Shown one piece after another: positions 53,681-63,229 of a stretch of DNA of 64,000 bases. The translations under genes were made by a program, and so were the position numbers. Position 1 is the first letter of the stretch, and each line of letters opens with the position of its first letter. The DNA is taken from assembly GCA_963700195.1 (NCBI GenBank), contig CAVOWQ010000010.1, forward strand, positions 124,001 to 188,000, given 5' to 3'. The notes below the pieces were generated by a model that did no database searches, had not been told where the DNA came from, and saw only the letters and a program-made list of their open reading frames with translations. Source of the stretch: AP-15 sp963700195 (GTDB lineage Bacteria > Pseudomonadota > Alphaproteobacteria > ATCC43930 > CGMCC-115725).

Positions 53681-54454
53681 TCAGATCCCTGCGAACCATG
53701 GAAAGCCCAACGATTCCCAGTACCCGCCCGGATATTTGTTGGTCACCTCGATGGCGGTGACCCATTTCGGGTTCTTGTAGCCGAGCTTGACCGCGGTGCG
53801 CAGACGCATCGGATATCCAAACGGATCGGCGAGCGTGTCGTCGCCGTATTTGAGTGCCAGCAAAGTCTGCGGGTGCAGCGCCGACGCCATGTCTATACTG
53901 CTCGGGTAGTCGTCTGCCGTCTTGAAGGCGACATATTTGGCCCGCAGATCCGCACCGACACGTTCGAGAAAGAGGCGCAGCGGCACGCCGGCCCAACCGC
54001 CGATATAGCTCCACCCCTCGACGCAGATATGCTTGATGACAATCGAGGTCTGCGGCAGCGCCTGAAGATCCGACAATGCCCAGGCCCGCTTGTCGGCGAC
54101 CAGTCCCGACACCTCGAGGCGCCATGTCGCCCCATCCACGGGCTTCACATCCATCACGTCGTAATAGGCGTTGAACTTTGGCGGCCGCAGGATCATCGAA
54201 GCCGGGTAGGTCGGCGCCAGCTTGTTTGGATCGAACAGCAGCGCCTGCACGCCATCATTGAAGCGGGATATCGCGAGCAGAGCGGCTTCGACCGCTTCCG
54301 GACGCTTGACGTCGCACCCGGTCAGCATGGCGAGCGCGCCAAGGGAAACCCCGCCGCGGATCAGGACGCGCCGGTCGAGTGAGCGGATCAGCGGCTTATG
54401 GTCGTCGAGGACCGCCGCATCTGGAGGAAAGTCCGGGCGAAAGAGGGATTTCAT
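53681..54454 (-). CDS. Sulfite-oxidase-like molybdopterin enzyme, membrane-anchored
   Basis: 257 residues from the ATG at 54454. The N-terminus has RSLDRRVLIRGGVSLGALAM followed by LTGC: a Tat-like twin arginine and a lipobox, implying export and lipid anchoring. The oxidoreductase_molyb domain follows: ILRPPKFNAYYDVMDVKPVDGATWRLEVSGLV (residues 88-119), the molybdenum-ligand cysteine in IVIKHICVEGWSYIGGWAGVPL, and YPMRLRTAVKLGYKNPKWVTAIEVTNKY. It resembles YedY/MsrP-type and nitrate-reductase-like SUOX proteins. It overlaps the cytochrome b gene by 4 bases, so electrons probably flow between them. Substrate unknown. Confidence 0.88.
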   Translation of the reverse strand: MKSLFRPDFPPDAAVLDDHKPLIRSLDRRVLIRGGVSLGALAMLTGCDVKRPEAVEAALLAISRFNDGVQALLFDPNKLAPTYPASMILRPPKFNAYYDVMDVKPVDGATWRLEVSGLVADKRAWALSDLQALPQTSIVIKHICVEGWSYIGGWAGVPLRLFLERVGADLRAKYVAFKTADDYPSSIDMASALHPQTLLALKYGDDTLADPFGYPMRLRTAVKLGYKNPKWVTAIEVTNKYPGGYWESLGFPWFAGI

Positions 54455-55137
54455 GCCGCGTGGCCTTCCTCGGCGCGGCCACGTAGCTTCAGCCGGGGGC
54501 CACCGCTGACCATCGCCCATAACGTCTTCGGCACAAGCAGTGCCAGCGCTACATGCACGATCAGAAAACCGACAATCACCGCCATCCCGGCAAAATGCAG
54601 CACGCGCGCGGTCTGAAAGCCGCCGAGCAACGCGACCAGGCCGGAGAACTGTACGGGCTTCCAGATGGCGAGCCCGGTAATCACCTGGGAGATGCCGGCG
54701 AGAATGACGATGATGTAGAGCAGCTTTTGCACTGCGTTGTAGACGGTGATGTCCTCGTGCGCGATCTTGAAGTGCAGCGTGTCGATGATCGTCTGGACCA
54801 TTTCGGTCGGACGGATCGGCAGCAGCTTCTCGCGGAAGCGTCCGCTGGCGAAGCCATAGACCAGGTAGATCAGCCCGTTGATGACGAAAAACCACATGCC
54901 TGCAAAGTGCCAGTTGAGGCTCCAGGCTGCCCAATCGCCAAGTCGCCAGAAGGAACTGAAATGGAACCCGCGAATGATGACGTCGTCATCGTAGATGCCC
55001 CAACCCGACGTAATCATGATCAACATGACCACGGCGTTGACCCAGTGCATGATCCTGACCGGCCACGGGTGCAGGCGACGCCCGGCACGCACCGATGATG
55101 TCTCGATGGCAGGTGTTTCGGTTTTGACGCGACGCAT
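54451..55137 (-). CDS. Cytochrome b561-domain membrane protein, partner of the molybdoenzyme
   Basis: 228 residues from the ATG at 55137 (MRRVKTETPA). Four membrane segments carry haem-ligand histidines: RIMHWVNAVVMLIMITSGW, LNWHFAGMWFFVINGLIYLVYG, IIVILAGISQVITGLAIW and ARVLHFAGMAVIVGFLIVHVALALL. This is the Ni/Fe-hydrogenase/formate-dehydrogenase-type cytochrome b fold. Its stop overlaps the ATG of the molybdoenzyme (ATGA at 54451-54454). It should couple the periplasmic enzyme to the quinone pool. A conserved palindrome (55190-55209) lies about 55 bases upstream of the start. Confidence 0.88.
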   Translation of the reverse strand: MRRVKTETPAIETSSVRAGRRLHPWPVRIMHWVNAVVMLIMITSGWGIYDDDVIIRGFHFSSFWRLGDWAAWSLNWHFAGMWFFVINGLIYLVYGFASGRFREKLLPIRPTEMVQTIIDTLHFKIAHEDITVYNAVQKLLYIIVILAGISQVITGLAIWKPVQFSGLVALLGGFQTARVLHFAGMAVIVGFLIVHVALALLVPKTLWAMVSGGPRLKLRGRAEEGHAA

Positions 55138-55189
55138 TGACACGACCTCATCGGCATCAAAGCCGTGATGCCTAAGTCTATCACCCATA

Positions 55190-55209
55190 TTTGATCGGTA
55201 AATCTAAAA
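55190..55209. promoter_or_regulatory. Palindromic operator candidate, copy B, upstream of the cytochrome b gene
   Basis: TTTGATCGGTAAATCTAAAA (55190-55209) matches copy A (52184-52203) at 17 of 20 positions and sits in the promoter region of the cytochrome b-molybdoenzyme-PRC operon, between it and the TetR gene. Position and form suggest repression by the adjacent TetR protein. Confidence 0.55.
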
Positions 55210-55248
55210 TGGTTCGGCTGAGAACTCATGCATGACGTGTTGCCGGTG

Positions 55249-55836
55249 TTACACGCCGGTCCCGAGTAGGGCCAACGCGCCGTTGGCCGCGCCTTCCAGC
55301 ACCTCGCGCTGCGGACGAGACCGCGCCAGGACACGAATGCCGAGCAGTACGCTCAATAGCAGCTTTGCCAGCTCATCGGCGGGGCGGGTCTCGATGATCG
55401 AGCCCTCCTGCTGCCCCACCGCGACGCAGCGGCGAAAAAAGGCCTCGATGAACATCATCTCCTCGGCGACGAGTTTTTGAAATTCGGGGTCGTAAGGCGC
55501 CAGTTCCAGCGCCGCATTGACCAGCATGCAGCCGCGGCGCTGCTCGTCGTCGACCGACCGCTCGATGATCTCGTCAAAAAATGTCCGGATCGCAGAAGCC
55601 GGCGGCAGCTTCTCCAGCCGCGCAACGCGGTCCCGCACCGTCTGCGCGAGGTAGTGGACGAAGGCCTGCCGATACAACGACCGCTTGTCGCCGAAGGCGT
55701 TGTAAAGGCTGGCGCCGGTGATCCCCATCCGCTCGGCGAGATCGCGCACCGATGTCTGCTCAAAACCTCGCGCCCAGAAGCAGTTCATCGCCGCCTCCAG
55801 CACGGTCGTTTGGTCGAACTCTCTCGGTCGCGCCAT
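55249..55836 (-). CDS. TetR-family transcriptional regulator
   Basis: 195 residues. The N-terminal helix-turn-helix is standard: VLEAAMNCFWARGFEQTSVRDLAERMGITGASLYNAFGDKRSLYRQAF (residues 13-60). The C-terminal domain (TetR_C type: RGCMLVNAALELAPYDPEF) resembles regulators of the AcrR/'transcriptional regulator, cysteine-containing GCM' group. It is transcribed in the same direction as the cytochrome-molybdoenzyme operon, which begins 111 bases after its stop. Likely controls that operon and itself. Confidence 0.92.
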   Translation of the reverse strand: MARPREFDQTTVLEAAMNCFWARGFEQTSVRDLAERMGITGASLYNAFGDKRSLYRQAFVHYLAQTVRDRVARLEKLPPASAIRTFFDEIIERSVDDEQRRGCMLVNAALELAPYDPEFQKLVAEEMMFIEAFFRRCVAVGQQEGSIIETRPADELAKLLLSVLLGIRVLARSRPQREVLEGAANGALALLGTGV

Positions 55837-55940
55837 CGATTTCCTCGCACCAGCGGCACGCCGGTGCCGCTATCGTCATGATTGGTCGACAAAATTTTAG
55901 AGCACGCGTGCCAGAACAGCAAAGCCATTGTCGGAATCAT

Positions 55941-55957
55941 TCTAGAGCAAACGCTCT
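55941..55957. promoter_or_regulatory. Inverted repeat upstream of the tetR-type gene
   Basis: AGAGC-AAAC-GCTCT within TTCTAGAGCAAACGCTCTGA lies about 105 bases before the TetR start; a half-similar AATTTTAGAGCACG occurs at about 55894-55907. It may be an autoregulatory operator, though its sequence differs from copies A and B. Confidence 0.35.
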
Positions 55958-56141
55958 GAAAACGGAGAGGATCGAAGGTTAGCCTGCACGACGAGTTATA
56001 TTATATTATATGCCCTACGCGTCGAGTTTCTCCGATCGGCTACGCCGTGCCGCGCTTTGCCACGCCAAGATCGAGGAGGACCAGCGCGCAAAATGCCCTG
56101 CCGGACGCCGCGCCGACGCTCGCGGCCGAAGCTCCGGGTTA

Positions 56142-56607
56142 AACGACCTGAACGACAACAGCGGGCGCGTGCGCTGCCGCGAGCTGCTGACGAAGAACTT
56201 GCGTAATTTCGGGCGTCAGCAGCACTACACCGAGGAAGAGGCCGACGCAAAGATGTCGCGGCGGTTCATGTCGATCAACCTCGCCAAGCCGATCGAGACA
56301 GTCGAGCAGTTTCCGTTCGTGCTCTGCGCCTGGCCCTCCTTCGCCGACCAGCCCTACATCACCAACTACCGGATCTACGACGACCGTGTCGGCGAGACCA
56401 CCCGCTTCACCTACCGTCCCGACCACGAGTGGTATTGGTTTCCGCAGCAGAAGCCGACCGAGGTCTCGACGCTCAAATGCTATGAACTCGGTGACCGACG
56501 GCTCCGTCTCGCGCTGGTCTTTCCATACCGCCTGTACCGACCCGACCGCGCCCGCCAACGCGCGATGCTGCAAGAACGTCGTAGTCCGGTCATTTGTCTT
56601 CTTCTAG
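56142..56607 (+). pseudogene. Truncated second copy of the CmcJ/NvfI-type gene (3' part only)
   Basis: From 56142 to 56607 the DNA is nearly identical to 51391-51855, the last 155 codons of the upstream gene. Homology begins exactly after the H271 codon (copy 1 ...GTGCACAACGAC, copy 2 ...GGGTTAAACGAC), so the putative metal-binding histidine is lost. An extra A near 56486 (TATGAACTCGG versus TACGACTCGG) shifts the frame; past it the sequence SVTDGSVSRWSFHTACTDPT continues in frame +1 to a TAG at the same place as the parent stop. Diverged similarity continues for about 170 bases downstream. Confidence 0.85.
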
Positions 56608-57109
56608 AAGGCAAGAGAGGCAGCCGGCAGAGGAAGCCGACATCGGTGCCGTGATACTTGACGACCGATGACCGGTTAGCGCGCAAGTCGCCGGTGAAGG
56701 GTCTCTCCGTGAACTTCCGCTTCCGGGATTATCCGAACGGGGTGCTCACGGCCAGGTAGGGTCGTGAGCAGCCGGTTGACCAGCGTTTTGGCCGATGATC
56801 GCTATTGGCGCAACGGCGTCATCCGCCACACAGCGGCGGATAGTTGGCTCGCTACCCAACTGGGGCGATGCGGAGGGGTGCATATGTCTGAGCCGCAGCG
56901 GGAGTTGAAATCAAACGGCTCGGTGTGCAAGAGGTGGGACCCATAAATTAAACGGCAGCAGCGGTGCTGCGGCTGCCACCGCGGACACTGAAAGCGGAGT
57001 GGCATCGAGGCGGAGGAGGGCCGTGTTTCACTAGCCGCTCGACCGTGCGAAGGCCTCCGAGACGAGGAGCGGTGGGCGAAGCTCGCCACAGAGCCCTAAC
57101 AGCCGAGGT
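56608..57109. other. Gene-free stretch of about 500 bases
   Basis: The first 170 bases are the diverged 3' flank of the duplication. Between 56781 and 57109 I see no gene, repeat or RNA; short frames on both strands lack homology. Confidence 0.4.
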
Positions 57110-57676
<567 letters not shown>

Positions 57677-57679
57677 CGG

Positions 57680-57689
57680 ATCACCTCCT
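57680..57689 (-). promoter_or_regulatory. Strong Shine-Dalgarno of greB
   Basis: On the minus strand AGGAGGTGAT lies four bases before the greB ATG (57676), almost complementary to the 16S rRNA end. It confirms the start and suggests high translation. Confidence 0.7.
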
Positions 57690-58065
57690 GCTCTCGCAAC
57701 GTGGCAGCCTTCGATCTGTCTTAGCCCAGCTTCGCCAGAATCGTCGGTATCTTACCCAACTTCGCCGATTTGACCGGCCGTTCCGCGATTTTCGCCAGGC
57801 AAGTCGTGGAGCGGCAAGGAGCGCCGCGGCACTTGCAACTAAAAACGATTCGCAATATCTTGGGGGTTGGCTGATAGAGACGTGGAGAACTGAACATACT
57901 TTGCCGGCACCGCACTTGCCGCCCGCGCTAAAGGTCGCGGAAACGTCCTGTTCCGGCTCTTCTCGACGGCCTCTCCGGAGCCCAAATCGATATCCAAAAA
58001 CGATGTGATAGGCGATTAAGATGTAGCATGGCGAAACAAAGAAGGCCGTTCCCATATGCGCAAGG
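57690..58065. other. Gene-free stretch of about 375 bases
   Basis: No homology on either strand. Near 57725-57805 a TTCGCC(A/G) word recurs three times about 30 bases apart, too loosely to call a repeat. The greB promoter should be here. Confidence 0.35.
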
Positions 58066-59460
58066 TCACGCCGGGATGGTCAACGAAATCAGCTTCGCGC
58101 CCGCCCGGTCGAGGCGGTCGAGGTGGCGGCAGGTGTCGATCAGTTCGGCGAATTGGGTTTCCCCGATCGCGAGACCGGGGTTGATCGGACGGATGCGGCG
58201 GGCTTGTTCTTCGAAGTCCCAGATGAACTCGCGGCCGGTGCCTTCTTTCATGAAGCTGCGGCCGTCCTTCGTGAATATCGTGATGCGCGGGCCGAACAAG
58301 GTGCGGCGGACCGTCGGGATCAGGGTCACGCGCTGCATCAGGTCGAGGACTTCGGGCGGGTCGGTTTCGCCGGGGCCGGGCCGGTCGCCGCGCAACAGCG
58401 GATAGCCGCGCCGGGCGGCGCCCCACGCCGTGAAATACTGTGTGCTGCCGACCTGCGGAGGGCTCTCGATGCCGCGGCTCGGGAAAGCCGGGCTCGGATA
58501 CTCGGTCTCGAACCAATTGACGAGCGCCTCGATGCGGTCGACGTCGTCGTGGCGGAGATTGTGCTCCGCGCAAAGCTTCGCGGTCACGTCGACATGGGCG
58601 ATGTTGTAGCCGGCGGTCGAATAAATCCGGTAGAGCGTCTCGAGGAAAATCCAGTCGCGGCCGAGGCCTTCGGTGATATTGGCTAGATTGGTGCGATTGT
58701 CGCCGGTAAAGCTGTAGCGCAATTCGCCCCGGTTATTGCCGGCATAGGCATGGTAGAAACCGGCCTCGCCTTCCAATACCGTCTCGCCGCCCGGCGTGCC
58801 GTGCTTGGCCAATGCGACGGCGAGCAGCGCGTTACGCACCGCGCCGCCCTCCCGCAATGAACGCCCGCCGCTGCGCGCGCCTTCGAGATTGCCGGCTGCG
58901 AGGTTGACGCATTGGGCAATGGCGCTGTGGATCTGGTCTCCGTCGAGGCCGTGCAATTTGGCGGCGGCAACGGCAGCCCCAAAGATCCCGAACACCGGCC
59001 CCGCGTGAAAGCCGCGCGACATGACGGTCGGGATGAACTCGGCGGCCATGCGCTCCATGACCTCGTAGCCGGCCGCGACCGCGGTCAGAAACTCCCCGCC
59101 GGAAGCGCTAGTGACCTCCGCCGCCGCGAAGGCGGCGGGCAGGATCGCGATCCCGGGATGGGTCAGCATGCGGAAAGTGTCCCACTTGCCGCCGGCGAAA
59201 ATCATTTCCGCGTTGACGAAGGCGGCCCCGGCCTTGGTCAGCCTCGTGCCGTGGCACAGCACGGTCGCGGCCCCGCCGCCGCCCGCCTCTTCCTCCTGCA
59301 TCAAGGCCAGCGCCTGGCGGGTTCCCGGCATATCGCGGGCAAGAAGGGCCGAGCTCAGCGCTTGAAGGGTGACGCCTTTCGCCCGGTCGACGACCTCGGC
59401 TGGCAGGTTTTCGTACTGGAGGCCGGCTGCGAACCCGGCAAACTCTCGGCTCAGCGACAT
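58066..59460 (-). CDS. MmgE/PrpD-family protein
   Basis: 464 residues. The two-domain MmgE/PrpD fold is seen in GVTLQALSSALLARDMPGTRQ, FVNAEMIFAGGKWDTFRMLTHPGIAILPAAFAAAE, SRGFHAGPVFGIFGAAVAAAKLHGL, QCVNLAAGN and the C-terminal lid with FETEYPSPAFPSRGIESPPQVGSTQYF. The family holds 2-methylcitrate dehydratase, cis-aconitate decarboxylase and others; none of the prp genes is nearby. It diverges from the bisC-like gene by 45 bases, so the two may share regulation. Exact reaction unknown. Confidence 0.9.
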   Translation of the reverse strand: MSLSREFAGFAAGLQYENLPAEVVDRAKGVTLQALSSALLARDMPGTRQALALMQEEEAGGGGAATVLCHGTRLTKAGAAFVNAEMIFAGGKWDTFRMLTHPGIAILPAAFAAAEVTSASGGEFLTAVAAGYEVMERMAAEFIPTVMSRGFHAGPVFGIFGAAVAAAKLHGLDGDQIHSAIAQCVNLAAGNLEGARSGGRSLREGGAVRNALLAVALAKHGTPGGETVLEGEAGFYHAYAGNNRGELRYSFTGDNRTNLANITEGLGRDWIFLETLYRIYSTAGYNIAHVDVTAKLCAEHNLRHDDVDRIEALVNWFETEYPSPAFPSRGIESPPQVGSTQYFTAWGAARRGYPLLRGDRPGPGETDPPEVLDLMQRVTLIPTVRRTLFGPRITIFTKDGRSFMKEGTGREFIWDFEEQARRIRPINPGLAIGETQFAELIDTCRHLDRLDRAGAKLISLTIPA

Positions 59461-59505
59461 GATGGGTACTTTCGCTAGTAAGGCATCGGCCTATCTTAGC
59501 TGTCG

Positions 59506-61816
59506 ATGAACCAAACGCCCACGCCTCCCTCTCCCCGCCCGCTCCCGCACAGCTCGCATTGGGGCGCCTTCTCCGTGCTAGCCCGCGACGGCAGCATCGA
59601 GATCCTGCCGCATCCGCGCGACCCCAACCCTTCGCCGCTGCTCGGCAACATTCCCGCCTCGGTGGCGCACCGCGCGCGGGTTGCTCGCCCGATGGTCCGG
59701 CGCGGCTGGCTCGAAAGCGGCCCTGGCGCCGATCGCGGGCGCGGCCGCGACGAGTTCGTCCGCGTCGAGTGGCCGCGCGCGCTCGATCTCGTCGCGGCGG
59801 AGTTGCAGCGCGTCTACGCGGCTCACGGCCCCAGCGCCGTTTTTGGCGGGTCTTACGGCTGGGCGAGCGCCGGTCGCTTCCATGACGCGCCCCGCCAGCT
59901 GCATAGGTTTCTGAATGTGGCGGGCGGCTACGTCCGCTCGGTGGGCAGCTACAGCTCCGGCGCCGCTTCAGTGATCCTGCCGCACGTCATCGGCCCGCAG
60001 GAGGCCGTCGCCGGCAACAATGTCAGCTGGGACGAGCTGGTCGCGCACAGCGCGCTGGTGCTGGCCTTTGGCGGCATGGCGCTAAAGAACAACGATGTCG
60101 GCGGCGGCGGAACCAGCGAGCACATCGCGCTTGACCGGTTGCGCGCCGCCCGCAACTGCGGCGGCGAATTTCACTTGATCGGACCGCTGCGCGACGACCT
60201 GCCGGCCGAGGCCGAGGCGGTCTGGCACCCGATCCGCCCGGGCACTGATGTGGCCCTGATGCTGGGCATCGCGCACACGCTCGTAACCGAGGGGCGTCAC
60301 GACCGCGCTTTCCTCAACCGATACTGCGTCGGTTACGAGATCTTCGAGCGTTATCTCCTTGGTCGGGATGACGGCCGACCGAAAGATGCCGACTGGGCGT
60401 CCGCAATTTGCGGCATGCCGGCCGATGAGATCATTGGACTGGCGCGGCACGCCGCCGGCCGGCGCACTCTGATCACCTGCTCCCAATCTTTGCAGCGCGC
60501 CGAGCATGGTGAGCAACCGGTCTGGATGGGGGTCGTGCTGGCGGCGCTGCTCGGCCAGATCGGATTGCCGGGCGGTGGGTTCGCCTATGCACTGGGTTCG
60601 ACCTCCAATACCGGAAAGCCGCCATTGGCCGTGCCGCTTCCGACATTGCCGATCGAGCGCAACAGCATTGCCGATTTCATTCCGGTGGCGCGCATCGCCG
60701 ACATGCTGCTGCATCCGGGGGAGCCGTTCGACTTCAACGGCCAGCGGCTCACCTACCCCGACGTCAAGCTGGTTTATTGGGCGGGCGGCAATCCCTTCCA
60801 CCACCATCAGGATCTGAATCGGCTGCGCGACGCTTTTGCGCGTCCGGACACCGTCATCGTGCATGAGTCGGCATGGACCGCGACCGCGCGTCACGCCGAT
60901 ATCATATTGCCGGCGACCGTCACCTTGGAGCGCGAAGACATCGGCGGCTCGCCGGGCGATCCGCTGCTGGTCGCAATGCACCGGGTGGTCCCGGCCTATG
61001 CCGAGGCGCGCGACGATTACGACATCTTTTCTGCGCTGGCCGAGCGCCTCGGCATTGCCCGGCGCTTCACCGAGGGCCGGTCGGCACGCCAGTGGCTCCG
61101 CCATCTTTACAAACCGACCCGCCGTGCTCTGCTGGAGCGTGGCACGGAGGTCTCCCGAGTTCGACGAGTTCTGGGAAACGGGCGAGCTGGTCTTGCCGAC
61201 CTTGGCGTGGGACGGCGGGATCCTGCGGGCATTCCGCCGCGACCCCGTGGCGGCGCCCTTGCCGACGCCGAGCGGCAGGATCGAGATCGCATCAGCGAAG
61301 ATCGTAGGGTTCGGATACCCGGACTGCCCGGGACATCCGACCTGGCTACCCTCCGCGGAGGGCCCGAATTCGCGTTTCTCGCTGCAGCTCATCGCCAACC
61401 AGCCGGCGACCCGCCTGCACAGTCAATTGGATTTCGGCGCCACCAGCCTCAAATCGAAGATCAAGGACCGCGAGCCGGTCCGCATCCATCCGCAGGACGC
61501 CGCGGCGCGAGGCATTAGCGACGGGGACATGGTGCGCCTCTACAACGACCGTGGGGCCTGCCTCGCCGGCGCGGTGCTGAGCCAGGCATTGCGCCCCGGT
61601 GTCGTCCAGCTCTCCACCGGAGCCTGGTACGACCCCGACGATCCGACCGCCGACAACCCAATCTGCGTGCACGGCAACCCGAATGTGCTGACACGGGACA
61701 CCGGCACATCGAAATTGGCGCAAGGCTGCGCCGGACAGCTCACTGTAATCGAGATCGAGCGGTTCGACGGCCCATTGCCGCCGGTAAAGGCGTTCGATCC
61801 GCCTCAGGAGCTCTGA
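59506..61816 (+). pseudogene. BisC-type molybdopterin oxidoreductase (biotin/methionine sulfoxide or S/N-oxide reductase), broken by a +1 shift
   Basis: The first frame has HSSHWGAFSVLARDGSIEIL, the Mo-ligand serine region VGSYSSGAA, and PGEPFDFNGQRLTYPDVKLV YWAGGNPFHHHQDLN, ending near KPTRRALLERGTEV. The second resumes one base over: PEFDEFWETGELVLPTLAWD, then the molybdopterin dinucleotide-binding C-domain (LIANQPATRLHSQLDFG, VQLSTGAWYDPDDPTADNPI) to 61816. One base removed near 61157 (GTC-T-CCCGAG) joins them to about 769 residues, close to E. coli BisC. No Tat signal and no 4Fe-4S cysteines at the N-terminus, so a cytosolic DMSO-reductase-family enzyme. Confidence 0.82.
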
Positions 61817-62455
61817 GGGATTGCAGCTCGGGCTCGATGCGATTGGGTTAACCCCGCAATCTCCGCCAGCAGCGCGTCGGCTGGTGCGTTGGCGGCAATA
61901 GCCGCGGATGCCGATCAGCGACTGTTCGTGGCGCTCGGTGCTGGCGGTAGTGCAGGCGTCGGTGACGAGGGTCGCCAGATAGCCCAGATCGCAGGCGTCG
62001 CGCACTGCGCTTTCGACGCACTGTTCGGTCATGATGCCGCCGACGATCAATGACCGGACGCTGAGGTTGCGCAGTACATAATCGATATTGGTCGAGATGA
62101 AGACACTGCTCGAGGTCTTGCGGAATATCATCTCATCAGCGGCCGGCGCGATCTCATCGAGCACCTGTGCCTCCCACGAGCCGCGCAGCACGCCGATGCC
62201 GGAGATCTTGTAGTCGAGGCTGCGGTCGCGGCCATCCCGGGTCATGTTTTCGATCACTGAATACATGACCTCGATCCCCGCGTGCCGGCAGGCGGTCTGC
62301 AAGCGCCGCAGATTCGGTACCACGGTGTCACGCAGGCTCCGACGGAAATACTCGGTCTTTCCGGACCCCGTCCCCGCGCAGTAGTTTTGGACGTCGATGA
62401 TCAGCAATGCTGCGCGGGCCGGGTCGATCGGCACCTCGCGGCTCGGTGCGCTCAT
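61804..62455 (-). pseudogene. Isochorismatase-family cysteine hydrolase, +1 shift near its end
   Basis: From the ATG at 62455: ARAALLIIDVQNYCAGTGSG (catalytic Asp), IFRKTSSSVFISTNIDYVLR (Lys) and GGIMTEQCVESAVRDACDLG (nucleophile Cys), the three catalytic residues of the family. After YCRQRT the last 25 or so residues lie one base over: ADALLAEIAGLTQSHRARAA and a TGA at 61804. The family covers isochorismatase, nicotinamidase, N-carbamoylsarcosine and biuret hydrolases. Its start overlaps the stop of the N-formylglutamate amidohydrolase gene (ATGA), so this is an amide-nitrogen operon. All catalytic parts precede the shift. Confidence 0.8.
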
Positions 62456-63229
62456 CGGCGCAGGAGTTCGGCATAGGCGGCGGGCAGCAGCCGCGCTAGG
62501 CGCTCGGCCCATTCCCTCTGGCCCGCGAGCTCGGTGATGAGGTCTTGGCGGATCTCGATCTCGACATGCGGCAGGCCGCGCCGCTCGCCATGCACCGGCA
62601 CGGTATAGTCGGTCAGGTCGCTGACCCGGTACGGCTCGTTCTCACCGACGATCAGGTCGCCTTCGGCACGCAACAGATCCGCCAGAGCATGCGCCAGCCG
62701 CGGATCGCGGTTGAACAGCACCGCCACATGCCACGGCCGCGAGACGCCTTTGAAGACCGGAGTGAAACTGTGCAGCGCCACTAGCGCCGAGGCACGGCCC
62801 GCCGCCACGCGGCGGTCGAGAGCTGCCGCTATCGCGTTGTGATAGGGCCGAAAGATTGCTTCTACCCGGGCAGCCCGTTCAGTCTCATCGAGGCTGCGGT
62901 TGCCCGGAATCTCCGTGGTTTCACTGATCTCGGGAATCGAGCTCGCGACATTGGGGTCGCGGTTGCAGTCGATGACCAGGCGCGAATAGGTTTGCCGGAT
63001 CACTGCCGCGTCCAGCAGGCGCGAAATCTCACGCCCGACAGCGCCAATGCCGATATCCCATGCAATGTGCCGGAGGGTCTCGGCCTCCGGCAGGCCGAGC
63101 CTGCCGAGCCGCCGGGGAAAGGCGCGCCCCGCATGCTCGCAGGTGAGAAAGAAAACTGAATCTCCCGAACTCGTTCTCGAGCGTAACTGGATCGGGCTCG
63201 TCGGGTTCGAGCAGCGCTGCCTCGGACAT
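62452..63229 (-). pseudogene. N-formylglutamate amidohydrolase-family protein, broken by a +1 shift
   Basis: The ATG at 63229 gives MSEAALLEPDEPDPVTLENE. Near 63150 the homology moves one base to LTCEHAGRAFPRRLGRLGLP, HIAWDIGIGAVGREISRLLD, AAVIRQTYSRLVIDCNRDPN, ALHSFTPVFKG and LPHVEIEIRQDLI. Together they make about 258 residues of the HutG/FGase fold with the zinc-binding glutamate and histidine in CEH and LHSFTP. The ATG overlaps the TGA of the upstream glutamine-synthetase-like gene by one base. Likely releases formate or an acyl group from an N-acylated amino acid. Confidence 0.8.

Noticed and set aside
57681..58055. 124-codon minus-strand frame upstream of greB
   Set aside because: Very basic, low-information translation; overlaps the greB ribosome site and has no homology.
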